A stretch of 64,000 nucleotides of DNA from Janthinobacterium sp051380735 (lineage in GTDB: Bacteria; Pseudomonadota; Gammaproteobacteria; Burkholderiales; Burkholderiaceae_D), in the NCBI RefSeq assembly GCF_051380735.1, contig NZ_JBNYXQ010000003.1, positions 62,001 through 126,000 of the forward strand, written 5' to 3'. A model generated the notes under the pieces. The model did not search any database, was not told where the DNA came from, and saw only the letters and a program-made list of their open reading frames with translations. Shown piece by piece: positions 42,927 through 51,778 of the stretch (positions are counted from its first letter, which is position 1; each line of letters begins with the position of its first letter). The translations under genes were made by a program, and so were the position numbers.

Positions 42927-43339
42927 TCGTTCGACTCCGTTCCAGCATGATTTACTGCCACATCGCCCCAGGCTTGCCGGAGGATGCTATTCGTTAAAAG
43001 TTCGCCGATCAACAAGCTCAGCGTAGTGGTGAAGTGCATCAGCATCACCGTGCTGGCCTCGGCTGCAAGTTCCGCTGGCTGGCCCAGCAAATCGCTGCGC
43101 AGCTGCGCCATGGCCGCCTCCAGCGCTTGTGGCGCATGCACCGTCAGCCAGGAAAACTGTTTCTGGCTCTGGTGCAAGCTGCGTGCATAGATCGATTCCA
43201 CGCCGCGCTCGCCGACAATCTGATTCAAGGCCGCAGCCAGCTGCTGCCACAGGCACAGGCTGACTTCCACCGCCGCATCCGGGTTGCGCAGCAGGGCACC
43301 CTCAATCTTGCGCCGTCGCTGTTCATCGACTGTGGCCAT
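42923..43339 (-). CDS. Hypothetical protein coupled to the KaiC-like gene
   Basis: A 138-residue, probably all-helical protein (MATVDEQRRRKIEGALLRNP ... FSWLTVHAPQALEAAMAQLR ... HFTTTLSLLIGELLTNSIL). No domain recognised. Start MATVDEQ follows AGAGAAAAAA-type sequence; a longer frame upstream has no protein-like content. Its stop overlaps the ATG of the KaiC-like gene and it starts 58 bases after the histidine kinase, so it is the middle gene of a three-gene signalling unit. A role linking the kinase to the ATPase is inferred from position. Confidence 0.65.
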   Translation of the reverse strand: MATVDEQRRRKIEGALLRNPDAAVEVSLCLWQQLAAALNQIVGERGVESIYARSLHQSQKQFSWLTVHAPQALEAAMAQLRSDLLGQPAELAAEASTVMLMHFTTTLSLLIGELLTNSILRQAWGDVAVNHAGTESNE

Positions 43340-43397
43340 CTTTTTTTCTCTACAGAATTGGTGCTGGGACCAGGTTAAACAAAGCACCACGCATGAT

Positions 43398-44768
43398 TCA
43401 GCGCGGCTCCTGTGCCAGGATGATTTTCGACAAGGTATCAATATTGATGGGTTTGACCAGATAGTGGTCAAATACCGGATCGCCTGCCCGGTCGAACTCG
43501 CTGGCATCGCTGTAGCCGGAAGCGGCCACGAAACATGGCAGCGGCGCGTGCAGCGCGGCGCGTACCGAACCGGCGACCTGGAAGCCATCCATGCCAGGCA
43601 AACCGATGTCGCATACTATCACATCATATGGCGCGTCCAAGGCGGTGCGCAAGCCACTGGTGCCGTCCACGCACACGTCGACATGGTGGCCTTCGTACTC
43701 GAGCAGGAGGCCCAGCATTTCCGCCGCATCGGCATTGTCTTCGATCAGCAATATCCTGCGCGGTAGAACAGCAATCGGTGCTGGCGGTGCCACGCTGGCG
43801 GCGGGCAGCGACAGCGACGACAACGGCAGTTTCAGCATGAACTGGCTACCCCTGCCGACGCCTGCACTGAAGACTTCGACCGTTCCGCCATGCATCTGCG
43901 TCAGGCTGCGTACCAGCGACAGGCCAATGCCAAGACCGCCCTGTGCCCGATCGAGAGAACGAAAACCCTGGGTGAACAGATCGAAGACAAACGGCTGCTC
44001 ATCGCGGGCAATACCGGCCCCATTATCGGTGACGGTAATGCCCACCATGTCGCCGTTGCGCAGGGCCACGATATCGATATGGCCGGCTTCCTGCGTGAAT
44101 TTGCTGGCGTTGACCAGCAAATTGGTCAACACCTGCGTCATGCGCACCAGGTCGGCTTCGATGACCAAAGGCTCTTTCGGCAAACTGACCCGCAGCATCT
44201 GTTGCCGTTTGTCGACGCCCGCCTGGCTGGCCTCCACGGCGCTGTCGATGACGTCGCTCAGCAGCAAAGGGCGTAACTGCAGGTTGATCTTGCCGCTGCT
44301 GACACGCGAAGCGTCAAGCAGATCGTCGATCAGGCGCGACATATGCCCTATCTGCCGGCTGATCACGCCATGCACGTGCGCCAGCGTCGGGTCGGGTGCG
44401 GCCCGTTTGCACAACAGATCGTTGGCCATCGCCAGCGGCTGCAAGGGCGTGCGCAACTCATGCGCCAGCATGGCAAGAAATTCTGTCTGGCGCAAGGAAG
44501 CCGCCTGGGCATAGGCCAGCTTGTCCTGCGCGCCAAAGGTGGCCAGCACCAGGTTCTGGTTGGCCTCGCGCAACTGCGTGACCAACAGGTGAAATGCTTC
44601 GGACTTTTCCTTGTCCTGGGCCGGTATGCAGGCCATGGCCAGCAACTGGTCGACAGTTTCGCGCAGCAGCGTGATTTCGCGTTCGTATGCGCCATTCAGG
44701 CCCGCAGCAGCAACAGAGGATTCGGCTCCGGCCCGGCCCGGATCGGACGGGCATGTGGTGTTGTACAT
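43398..44768 (-). CDS. Hybrid sensor histidine kinase / response regulator
   Basis: A 456-residue cytosolic kinase. A ~90-residue N-terminal coiled region (ITLLRETVDQLLAMACIPAQ) precedes the HisKA domain with His in FLAMLAHELRTPLQ, the HATPase_c domain (N box VLTNLLVNASKF, G1 ITVTDNGAGIA, G2 GGLGIGLSLV) and a C-terminal receiver domain with the phospho-acceptor Asp in VIVCDIGLPGMDGF and Lys in HYLVKPINID. No membrane helix or PAS domain is visible. Start MYNTTCP is chosen; an ATG 12 codons upstream is also possible. It heads the kinase/138-aa/KaiC unit. Confidence 0.9.
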   Translation of the reverse strand: MYNTTCPSDPGRAGAESSVAAAGLNGAYEREITLLRETVDQLLAMACIPAQDKEKSEAFHLLVTQLREANQNLVLATFGAQDKLAYAQAASLRQTEFLAMLAHELRTPLQPLAMANDLLCKRAAPDPTLAHVHGVISRQIGHMSRLIDDLLDASRVSSGKINLQLRPLLLSDVIDSAVEASQAGVDKRQQMLRVSLPKEPLVIEADLVRMTQVLTNLLVNASKFTQEAGHIDIVALRNGDMVGITVTDNGAGIARDEQPFVFDLFTQGFRSLDRAQGGLGIGLSLVRSLTQMHGGTVEVFSAGVGRGSQFMLKLPLSSLSLPAASVAPPAPIAVLPRRILLIEDNADAAEMLGLLLEYEGHHVDVCVDGTSGLRTALDAPYDVIVCDIGLPGMDGFQVAGSVRAALHAPLPCFVAASGYSDASEFDRAGDPVFDHYLVKPINIDTLSKIILAQEPR

Positions 44769-45024
44769 GACAGGGAAGCGGTTTGTGTGGGCAAACCTCG
44801 ACAACTACTCTCGCCCATCGGCGCTCACTCAAGCATCGCCGTGCACGTCAGCTAAATTGCTGCATACTATATATGTCCAGGAACCAGCCTACCATACACT
44901 CTTTATCACCTTGACTAGCGTTCTTTACAATCTTTCTCTGAATTCCTGACGGCAACACAGGCTCAGCTGGCCATATTGCTCGGTTAAGATAAGTACCTTT
45001 GCACTCTCGTTTTCAGGATACTCC

Positions 45025-45999
45025 ATGCCTCATCCCCGTACCGCCCTGCCCTGCCTGCGTGCCCTGGGCTGTACCATCGCGCTGGCCCTGCCGCTCGCTT
45101 CGCTGACCGCCTGCGCCAGTCCGCCTGTGCCCGAAACGCTGTTCGTGACCACGGCCCTGACGGCGCCGCATTCGTTTACCAAAGGAATCGAAGGCCCGGC
45201 CGTCGATGCAGACGGCAATATCTACGCCGTCAATTTCGCGCGCCAGCAAACCATCGGCAAGGTCAGCCCAAGCGGCCAGGGCGAGGTGTTCGTCACCTTG
45301 CCCGGCGCCAGCATCGCCAACGGCATCCGCTTCGGCAGCCGTGGCCAGATGTACTTGGCCGACTATATCGAGCATACGATTTACGTGGTGGACCCGGTCA
45401 CGCGCGCCATCAGCATCCATGCGCGCGACGCCCGCATGACGCAGCCCAACGATATCGCCATCACGCAGGACGACGTGCTGTATGCGAGCGATCCGAACTG
45501 GAAGGAAAACACCGGCCGCGTGTGGCGCATCGCGCGCGACGGCACGGTGACCCTGGCGTTGGACACCATGGGCACGGCGAATGGCATCGAGGTCAGCCCA
45601 GACGGCAAGACACTGTATGTCAATGAAAGCGTGCAACGCAATATCTGGGCCTACAACATCGAGATGGACGGCACACTTACCGGCAAACGGCTGCTGAAAA
45701 CATTTGACGACTTTGGCATGGACGGCATGCGCGTCGATGTCGATGGCAATCTGTATGTGACGCGCTACAGCAAGGGCACGGTGGTCAAGCTGTCGCCGCA
45801 GGGAACCGTGCTGCGCGAGATCACGGTACCGGGTGCGAAACCGAGCAACATCAGTTTTGGCGGCCGGGACGGGCGCACCGCGTATGTGACGGAAGTAGTG
45901 CAAGGCAGGTTGTTGCAGTTCCGGGTCGACCGGCCAGGGCTGGAGTGGCAGCGGGGGCAGGAGCGCAAGGCGTATCCGCTCGCAGTACCTCCTCAATAA
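45025..45999 (+). CDS. SMP-30/gluconolactonase-like lipoprotein
   Basis: A 324-residue exported protein. A signal peptide ends in LASLTACASPP, a lipobox (LTAC), so it is probably lipid-anchored. The rest forms a six-bladed beta-propeller of the SMP-30/LRE family (GPAVDADGNIYAVNFARQQT, ANGIRFGSRGQMYLADY, NDIAITQDDVLYASDPNW, GTANGIEVSPDGKTLYVNES). Metal-site residues typical of the family (Glu in IEGPA, Asn in NDIA and NGIEVS, Asp in DGMRVDVDG) are visible. Such proteins are often sugar lactonases; substrate unknown. It is convergent with the SDR gene, with a hairpin-rich repeat between the ends. Confidence 0.82.
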   Translation: MPHPRTALPCLRALGCTIALALPLASLTACASPPVPETLFVTTALTAPHSFTKGIEGPAVDADGNIYAVNFARQQTIGKVSPSGQGEVFVTLPGASIANGIRFGSRGQMYLADYIEHTIYVVDPVTRAISIHARDARMTQPNDIAITQDDVLYASDPNWKENTGRVWRIARDGTVTLALDTMGTANGIEVSPDGKTLYVNESVQRNIWAYNIEMDGTLTGKRLLKTFDDFGMDGMRVDVDGNLYVTRYSKGTVVKLSPQGTVLREITVPGAKPSNISFGGRDGRTAYVTEVVQGRLLQFRVDRPGLEWQRGQERKAYPLAVPPQ

Positions 46000-46017
46000 C
46001 CCAACTGCGTAAAGGCT

Positions 46018-46099
46018 GGGGTCAGTCGCTTCGCGATCGGAATACGTCCCACTGGGACGTATTCCCCCGGCGGGTCTGACGGGGACGCCGAGTCCCCGG
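46018..46099. repeat. Dispersed palindrome, composite variant with two hairpins
   Basis: GGGGTCAG and CGGGTCTGAC arms of the repeat family flank a 12-bp perfect stem (GGAATACGTCCC at 46039-46050, GGGACGTATTCC at 46054-46065); a second stem GGGGAC/GTCCCC follows at 46081-46097. It lies between two convergent genes, where it could terminate both transcripts. Confidence 0.65.
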
Positions 46100-46111
46100 A
46101 TTTCAGTTGCG

Positions 46112-47179
46112 TTATTGGGGAATCACGCGCTCCGATTTCAACCGGTCAAACAAGTTGAAAAACGCTTCCGGCGTATCCTGATAATCAAGAAACCCCGCTT
46201 TGCGGCTCTTGCCCATGTCGGTCATCACTTCCATCGGCCGGCCCAGGTCGGCGTCGGTATGCCACCATGAAGCGAGCCGCCCGACATCCGCTTCAACCAG
46301 GCCATGCTGCTGCGCGATGGCACGCCATTGCTCGGCTGCGCCGTCCATGCGGTCAGCCAGCGGCGAGATGGTAGCGGGCAGCTCCGCCGCTTCGACACCA
46401 AAATAAGCGGCCAGGCGCGGCCACAGCCACTTCCAGCGGAACACGTCGCCATTGACGATATTGAAGTCCTGATTCGCTGCCTGCGGACTCTCGGCGGCCC
46501 ACGCCAGCTGGCGCGCGATCTGGCCGGCGTCGGTCATGTCGGTCAGGCCATGCCACTGCGCGCTTGAGCCCGGAAACACGAACGGCTGGCCGCTGGCCTT
46601 GCACAGGTTCGCGTAGACGGCCAGGGTCAGGCCCATGTTCATGGCGTTGCCCAGCGCATAACCGATAATCGTGTGCGGGCGGTGTACGCTCCACGTAAAG
46701 CCATATTGTGCAGCCGCGTCGAACAGGCGGTCTTCCTGCTCGTAATAGAAATTCTCGACATCCTGGCGGCCCTGCTCTTCGCGGAACGGCGTGACCGGTA
46801 CCGAGCCCTTGCCGTAGGCGTCGAACGGTCCCAGGTAGTGCTTCAGGCCCGTCACCAGCGCCGCGTGGCGCAAGTGGCCGCGCGGCCCCAGGGCAGCCAG
46901 TACATTGGCGACCATGGCACCGTTGACGCGGATATTCTCTTTTTCATTTTCCTGGCGCGCCCAGGCCGTAAAGAACACGTGGCTGGCGTCGACATTGGCC
47001 AGGCCGGCGGCCACGGCCGCGCCATCGGTGGCGTCCAGCTGCAGGGCAGCGCAGCCTGCCGGCACTGGCGTGCGGCCGCGAGAAACGCCCGTCACCTGCC
47101 AGCCTTGTGCCAGCAAGTGTGTGGCCAGGTTGCTGCCGATAACGCCGCTGGCGCCGATAATCAATGCATGCTTGTTCAT
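46112..47179 (-). CDS. SDR-family reductase of the PRISE (progesterone 5-beta-reductase-like) type
   Basis: A 355-residue NADPH-dependent atypical short-chain reductase. The dinucleotide motif is LIIGASGVIGSNLATHL; family markers are FFTAWARQENEKENIRVNG, the catalytic Lys in VTGLKHYLGPF and the Tyr in NFYYEQEDRLFDAA, plus WSVHRPHTIIGYA. Plant members reduce enones; bacterial ones have unknown substrates. The start MNKHALII has GGAGAG six bases upstream. It is transcribed divergently from a LysR regulator with 92 bases between the starts, so the regulator probably controls it. Confidence 0.82.
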   Translation of the reverse strand: MNKHALIIGASGVIGSNLATHLLAQGWQVTGVSRGRTPVPAGCAALQLDATDGAAVAAGLANVDASHVFFTAWARQENEKENIRVNGAMVANVLAALGPRGHLRHAALVTGLKHYLGPFDAYGKGSVPVTPFREEQGRQDVENFYYEQEDRLFDAAAQYGFTWSVHRPHTIIGYALGNAMNMGLTLAVYANLCKASGQPFVFPGSSAQWHGLTDMTDAGQIARQLAWAAESPQAANQDFNIVNGDVFRWKWLWPRLAAYFGVEAAELPATISPLADRMDGAAEQWRAIAQQHGLVEADVGRLASWWHTDADLGRPMEVMTDMGKSRKAGFLDYQDTPEAFFNLFDRLKSERVIPQ

Positions 47180-47271
47180 ACGCTCTCCAGTATAAAAAAC
47201 CATGATATACCGGACAGAAATTCTTATCCGCGATAGTATTTCGCATTATTCATGAAAAATATTCTACAATC

Positions 47272-48174
47272 ATGTCCGATCATCTGAAAGGTATCAGCCC
47301 TTTTCTCGCCACCGCCGATGCCGGCAGTTTTACCAGGGCGGCCGAGCGGCTGCACCTGAGCAGTTCGGCCGTCAGCAAGAGCGTGGCTCGCCTGGAAGAG
47401 CGGCTGGGCGTGATCCTGTTCGAGCGCAGCACGCGCCGCTTGAAACTGAGCAGCGCGGGCCAGGCCTATTACGCCACCTGCAAGCGCGTATTGCAGGAAC
47501 TGAGCGATGCAGAAAACGTGCTGGCCGAGCAGCAAGGCGAATTGGCCGGCACGGTGCGCATCGGCGTACCGGCCTCGTATGGGCGCATGCGCGTGATGCC
47601 GGCGTTGATCGCGCTGTGCGACAAATATCAGCAGTTGCAGCCGTCAATCGCCTTCAGCGACCGCTTTGTCGACCTGTTCGAAGAGCGCATCGATATCGCC
47701 GTGCGCATCGGCGCGCCGGGCAACTGGCCGGCAGCGCTGGGGCAGATGCACCTGGGAGACGAGCGGTTGATCTTCTGCGCGGCGCCTGCCTACCTGGCGC
47801 GGCGCGGCACGCCGCAGGACATCGCGCAGCTGGAACAGCACGACTGCATCGCCTATGGACGTGGCGACGGCACGGCGGCGCCGTGGCTGTTTGCAGAAGA
47901 AAATGGCGTGGAGCGGCGCGTGGTGACGGCGCGGCTGACGGTCGGCGACGCCGAAGCGCAGACGGCCGCCGTGCTGGCCGGCCTGGGTATTGCGCAGCAG
48001 GCGACCTGGCTGGTCCAGGAACATCTGGCCAGCGGCGCCATCGTGGAAGTATTGCCCGGCTTTGCCACGCCAGGCTTGCCGCTTTACCTGGCGTGGCCGC
48101 TGGCGCGCCAGCTGACCATCAAGACCGGCACGCTGCTGCAGGAACTGAAGCAGCGGCTGTCGATTGCCGATTAA
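47272..48174 (+). CDS. LysR-family transcriptional regulator
   Basis: A 300-residue regulator. The N-terminal winged HTH reads FLATADAGSFTRAAERLHLS then SSAVSKSVARLEERLGVILF; the C-terminal periplasmic-binding-like effector domain follows (TVRIGVPASYGRMRVMPALI, DIAVRIGAPGNWPAALGQ). It belongs to the CrgA/AaeR-like subgroup with the R-S-T-R-R-L signature. Divergent arrangement with the PRISE-type reductase gene suggests that it regulates that gene and itself from the shared 92-base region. Confidence 0.9.
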   Translation: MSDHLKGISPFLATADAGSFTRAAERLHLSSSAVSKSVARLEERLGVILFERSTRRLKLSSAGQAYYATCKRVLQELSDAENVLAEQQGELAGTVRIGVPASYGRMRVMPALIALCDKYQQLQPSIAFSDRFVDLFEERIDIAVRIGAPGNWPAALGQMHLGDERLIFCAAPAYLARRGTPQDIAQLEQHDCIAYGRGDGTAAPWLFAEENGVERRVVTARLTVGDAEAQTAAVLAGLGIAQQATWLVQEHLASGAIVEVLPGFATPGLPLYLAWPLARQLTIKTGTLLQELKQRLSIAD

Positions 48175-48185
48175 TTAATGGACAA

Positions 48186-49139
48186 TTAATACAGCACGTT
48201 TTTCGCTTCCGGCAGGTCGACATTGGCCTTGGTAACGATCACCACGCCGGTATTGACGAAAGGCGCGACCTTCTTGCCCTCGATCAGGCTGACCAGGGTT
48301 TTCACGCCCAGCGCGCCCATCGAGTACGAGCCCTGCACGGCGGTCGCGTACAAGGTGCCGTCCTTGACGAAGTTTTTCAGGTCTTCATTGCCGTCAAAGC
48401 CGACGGCGATCACCTTGCCGGCCTTGCCAGCCTGCGCAATCGCGCGGCCCATGCCGACAGCGGTTGGCTCGTTGGCGCCAAAAATGCCTTTCAGGTCAGG
48501 GTTAGAGGCCAGCACGTCGGTGGTCTGGTTCAGGGCGGTGGCCATCTGCGACTGCGAGTAATACGTGCCGACGATCTGCAACTGCGAGTTCTTTTCGATA
48601 TAGCGCTTGAAGCCGCCCACGCGGCCCGTCTCGGAACCGGCACCGGCCACATACGACATCACGGCGATCTTGCCCGTTTTGCCGACTTGCGAAATGAGCG
48701 CCTTGGCGCTGGCCTCGCCGGCCGCTTCATTGTCGGTCGACAGGAAGGACTGGTAGTAGCGCTTGCCGCTGTCGGCCACCAGCGAATCGATCAGCACCAC
48801 GGGAATCTTCGCCTCCCAGGCTTTTTTCAGCGCCGGCACCAGGGCGTCCGGATCGGACGCGGCCAGCACGATGCCGGCCACTTTGCGCGTGACGGCGTTT
48901 TCCACCATGCTGACCTGGTCGGCAATCGCCGACTCCGAAGCCGGCCCCTGGAAGGTCAGGTTGTAACCCTTGGCCTCGGCCGCGCTGGCGGTCGCGCCTT
49001 TTTTCACGTTCTGCCAGTAGTTCGAGTTCGTCGTCTTGACGATCACGGCGATCTCTTTCGGCGCGGCGATTGCGGCGCTGGTGCTCAATGCGAATGCTGC
49101 GGTCAGCAGACCTAGCGACACGGCTTTGATGGTTTTCAT
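48186..49139 (-). CDS. Sugar ABC transporter, periplasmic binding protein
   Basis: A 317-residue ribose/galactose-type (Peripla_BP_4) binding protein. A signal peptide (to AIAAPKE) precedes EIAVIVKTTNSNYWQNVKKG, then QVSMVENAVTRKVAGIVLAA, the hinge IPVVLIDSLV and VIAVGFDGNEDLKNFVKDG. It delivers its ligand to the permease and ATPase encoded directly upstream. The neighbouring catabolic genes point to L-fucose or a related 6-deoxy/hexose sugar. It is the last gene of the 12-gene minus-strand cluster. Confidence 0.9.
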   Translation of the reverse strand: MKTIKAVSLGLLTAAFALSTSAAIAAPKEIAVIVKTTNSNYWQNVKKGATASAAEAKGYNLTFQGPASESAIADQVSMVENAVTRKVAGIVLAASDPDALVPALKKAWEAKIPVVLIDSLVADSGKRYYQSFLSTDNEAAGEASAKALISQVGKTGKIAVMSYVAGAGSETGRVGGFKRYIEKNSQLQIVGTYYSQSQMATALNQTTDVLASNPDLKGIFGANEPTAVGMGRAIAQAGKAGKVIAVGFDGNEDLKNFVKDGTLYATAVQGSYSMGALGVKTLVSLIEGKKVAPFVNTGVVIVTKANVDLPEAKNVLY

Positions 49140-49193
49140 TGTCGTCCTCGTTTAATTATAAGTTTATGGGTTTGACTACTTTCAGCTACTGCT

Positions 49194-50168
49194 TCAGGCG
49201 CGGTTGCGCTTCTGATCGATCCAGACGGTCAGCAGAATGACCAGTCCGATAATGATTTGCTGGATAAAACTCGATACGCCATTCATGTTCAGGCCATTGC
49301 GCAGAATGCCGATCACGAAGGAACCGATCACGGTGCCGGAAATGGTGCCGATGCCGCCGATCAGCGAAGCGCCGCCGATCACCGCGCTGGCGATCGCATC
49401 GAGTTCATACATCACCCCTTCGTTCGGCTGCGCCGTCACCAGGCGCGACATCAGCACGCAGCCGGTCAGGCCCGACAGGGCGCCAGACAAGGTGTACACC
49501 ATCAGGGTCACGCGGCCCACCTTGACACCCGACAGGCGCGCCGCTTCGGCGTTCGAACCCACCGCATAGATATGGCGGCCGAAGGTGGTGCGGCTGAGCA
49601 TGATGGACACCGCCACGGCGATCACCACCATCAGCACCACCGGATACGGAATGCCGGGGAAGATCACTTCAGGGAAGGTGCCGCCCGTGTCGCGCTCGAT
49701 ACGCCACAGCACGCCATTTCCCAGTTCGCCGAACGATTCGCCCAGGCCGGAAATGGCACGCGCACCGGTCACTTGCAGGGCCAGGCCACGGGCGATCAGC
49801 ATCATGCCCAGGGTCGCAATAAATGGCGGCAGTTTCAATTGCGTGATGCAGAAACCGTTGACGGCGCCGCACATGGCGCCGACCAGAATGCCGCCCAACA
49901 TGGCGACCGGCACCGGGATGCCGCTCTTGACCAGCAAGGCCGCAGCCACGCCGGCCAGCGCCAGCACCGAGCCGGAACTCAAGTCAATGCCGCCGGTGAT
50001 AATGACGCAAGTGGCGGCGATGCCCAGGTAGGCAATCGAGGTCACCTGTAGCGCCACGCTCATGCCATTGCTGACCGAGAAAAAGGCATCGCTGGTCAGC
50101 GAAAATACCAGCAGCAGCAAGGACAGGCTGCCGAGCGCGGCAAATTTTTGGATCAGTTCTTTATTCAT
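49194..50168 (-). CDS. Sugar ABC transporter, permease (RbsC-like)
   Basis: A 324-residue membrane protein with about ten helices, of the RbsC/BPD_transp_2 family. The start is the ATG at 50168 (MNKELIQKFAALGSLSLLLL), 19 bases after the ATPase stop; a longer frame would overlap the ATPase gene. Family landmarks include ITGGIDLSSGSVLALAGV, PPFIATLGMMLIARGLAL and GRHIYAVGSNAEAARLSGV (the coupling-loop region). Confidence 0.92.
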   Translation of the reverse strand: MNKELIQKFAALGSLSLLLLVFSLTSDAFFSVSNGMSVALQVTSIAYLGIAATCVIITGGIDLSSGSVLALAGVAAALLVKSGIPVPVAMLGGILVGAMCGAVNGFCITQLKLPPFIATLGMMLIARGLALQVTGARAISGLGESFGELGNGVLWRIERDTGGTFPEVIFPGIPYPVVLMVVIAVAVSIMLSRTTFGRHIYAVGSNAEAARLSGVKVGRVTLMVYTLSGALSGLTGCVLMSRLVTAQPNEGVMYELDAIASAVIGGASLIGGIGTISGTVIGSFVIGILRNGLNMNGVSSFIQQIIIGLVILLTVWIDQKRNRA

Positions 50169-50187
50169 TTTCTTGTGCTTTCTGATG

Positions 50188-51699
50188 TTAATGCATTGCT
50201 GCCTGGCGGCCCGATGCGAGATGCATGATTTCTTCCTGCGACGACTCACGCGTATTGAGAATGCCGCTGATGCGCCCTTCGTGGAATACCGCGACGCGGT
50301 CCGTCATGCCCATGATCTCGGGCAGCTCGGAGGTGATCAGGACCACGCCGATGCCTTGCGAGGCCAGCTTGTCGAGCAGTTGATAAATGGCGAACTTGGC
50401 GCCCACGTCGATGCCGCGCGTGGGTTCGTCGAAGAAGATAATTTTCGATTCGCGGTACAGCCATTTGCTGATCACGATTTTCTGCTGGTTGCCGCCCGAC
50501 AGATTGCGCGCAATCTGTTTCGAGCTCGGCGTCTTGATGCCCAGCGCGGCGATATACTGCTTGGCCACCGCCTCTTCTTTCGCAAAATCGATAAAGCCGA
50601 AACGGTTGGACAATGCCGAGACATTGGTCAGCGTCAGATTGGCCGCTACCGACATGCGGATCGCCAGGCCATGGCTCTTGCGGTCTTCGGACAGGTAGGC
50701 GATGCCGTGGTCGATGGCGTCGATCGGCGAGCCGATCACGACTTCCGTGTCACCGAGATGGATTGCGCCGCCGGTGAGCGGATCGGCGCCGAAAATGGCG
50801 CGCGCCACTTCCGTGCGCCCGGCCCCCATCAGCCCCGAAAAGCCGAGGATTTCGCCGCGCCGCAGGTCAAAGCTGAGCGGGCCGAAGACATCCTTGCGGT
50901 GCAGATCCGTCACGCGCAGCAGCACGTCGCTGGTTGGCTGCGACACGCGCTCGGGAAATTTTTCATCGAGGGTGCGGCCCACCATTTTCGCCACGATGGC
51001 GTCGAGCGAGGTGGCATGAAAGTCGTCGGTGCTGACAAATTTGCCGTCGCGCAGCACCGTCACCCGGTCGATAATATGCTGCATTTCTTCCAGGCGGTGC
51101 GAGATATACACCACGCTCACGCCATTGCGTTTGAGTTCATTGATGATCTCGAACAGCTGGCCCGTTTCGCTTTCCGTCAGCGACGACGTGGGCTCGTCCA
51201 TGATCAGCACTTCCGTGTTCAGCGACAGGGCCTTGGCAATTTCCACCATCTGCTGCTGTGCGCAGGACAGGTTTTTCACCAGCTGGCGCGGGTCGATGCG
51301 CAATTTCAGCCGGTCCAGCAGCGCCTGGGCATCAAGGCGCATCTTCTTGCGGTCGATAAAAAAGCCGCGCACCGGTTCACGCGCCAGGAAAATATTCTCG
51401 GCCACGCTCAGGTGGGGTATCAGATTGAGTTCCTGGTGGATGATGGCGATGCCGGCCGCTTCCGCGTCGACGCTGCTGCCGAAGCTGCACACCTTGCCCT
51501 TGTAGACCAGTTCCCCCTCGTCGGCCTGGTACACGCCGCTCATCACCTTCATCAGGGTGGACTTGCCGGCGCCATTTTCGCCGCACAGCGCATGCGCTTC
51601 GCCGCGACGCAGGGTGAAACTGACATTGTCGAGCGCCAGCACGCCGGGAAAGCGTTTGCTGACGCGATTGAGCGCCAGTATCTCTTCGGATTGATTCAT
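50188..51699 (-). CDS. Sugar ABC transporter, ATP-binding protein (RbsA-like)
   Basis: A 503-residue double ABC ATPase. First domain: Walker A GENGAGKSTLMK, signature LSCAQQQMVEIAK (variant of LSGGQ), Walker B VLIMDEPTSSL. Second domain: Walker A-like GLMGAGRTEVARA, signature LSGGNQQKIVISK, Walker B IIFFDEPTRGID. Degenerate Walker A in the second half is normal for RbsA-type proteins. Start MNQSEEIL. It precedes the permease in the same operon. Confidence 0.93.
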   Translation of the reverse strand: MNQSEEILALNRVSKRFPGVLALDNVSFTLRRGEAHALCGENGAGKSTLMKVMSGVYQADEGELVYKGKVCSFGSSVDAEAAGIAIIHQELNLIPHLSVAENIFLAREPVRGFFIDRKKMRLDAQALLDRLKLRIDPRQLVKNLSCAQQQMVEIAKALSLNTEVLIMDEPTSSLTESETGQLFEIINELKRNGVSVVYISHRLEEMQHIIDRVTVLRDGKFVSTDDFHATSLDAIVAKMVGRTLDEKFPERVSQPTSDVLLRVTDLHRKDVFGPLSFDLRRGEILGFSGLMGAGRTEVARAIFGADPLTGGAIHLGDTEVVIGSPIDAIDHGIAYLSEDRKSHGLAIRMSVAANLTLTNVSALSNRFGFIDFAKEEAVAKQYIAALGIKTPSSKQIARNLSGGNQQKIVISKWLYRESKIIFFDEPTRGIDVGAKFAIYQLLDKLASQGIGVVLITSELPEIMGMTDRVAVFHEGRISGILNTRESSQEEIMHLASGRQAAMH

Positions 51700-51778
51700 G
51701 GTGGGTCTCCTCCACTGCACTGCAATGTAAGGGCGCGCCGATGTCTGTGCATCTTGCTTGCGCGCCGGTCCTGCCTTG

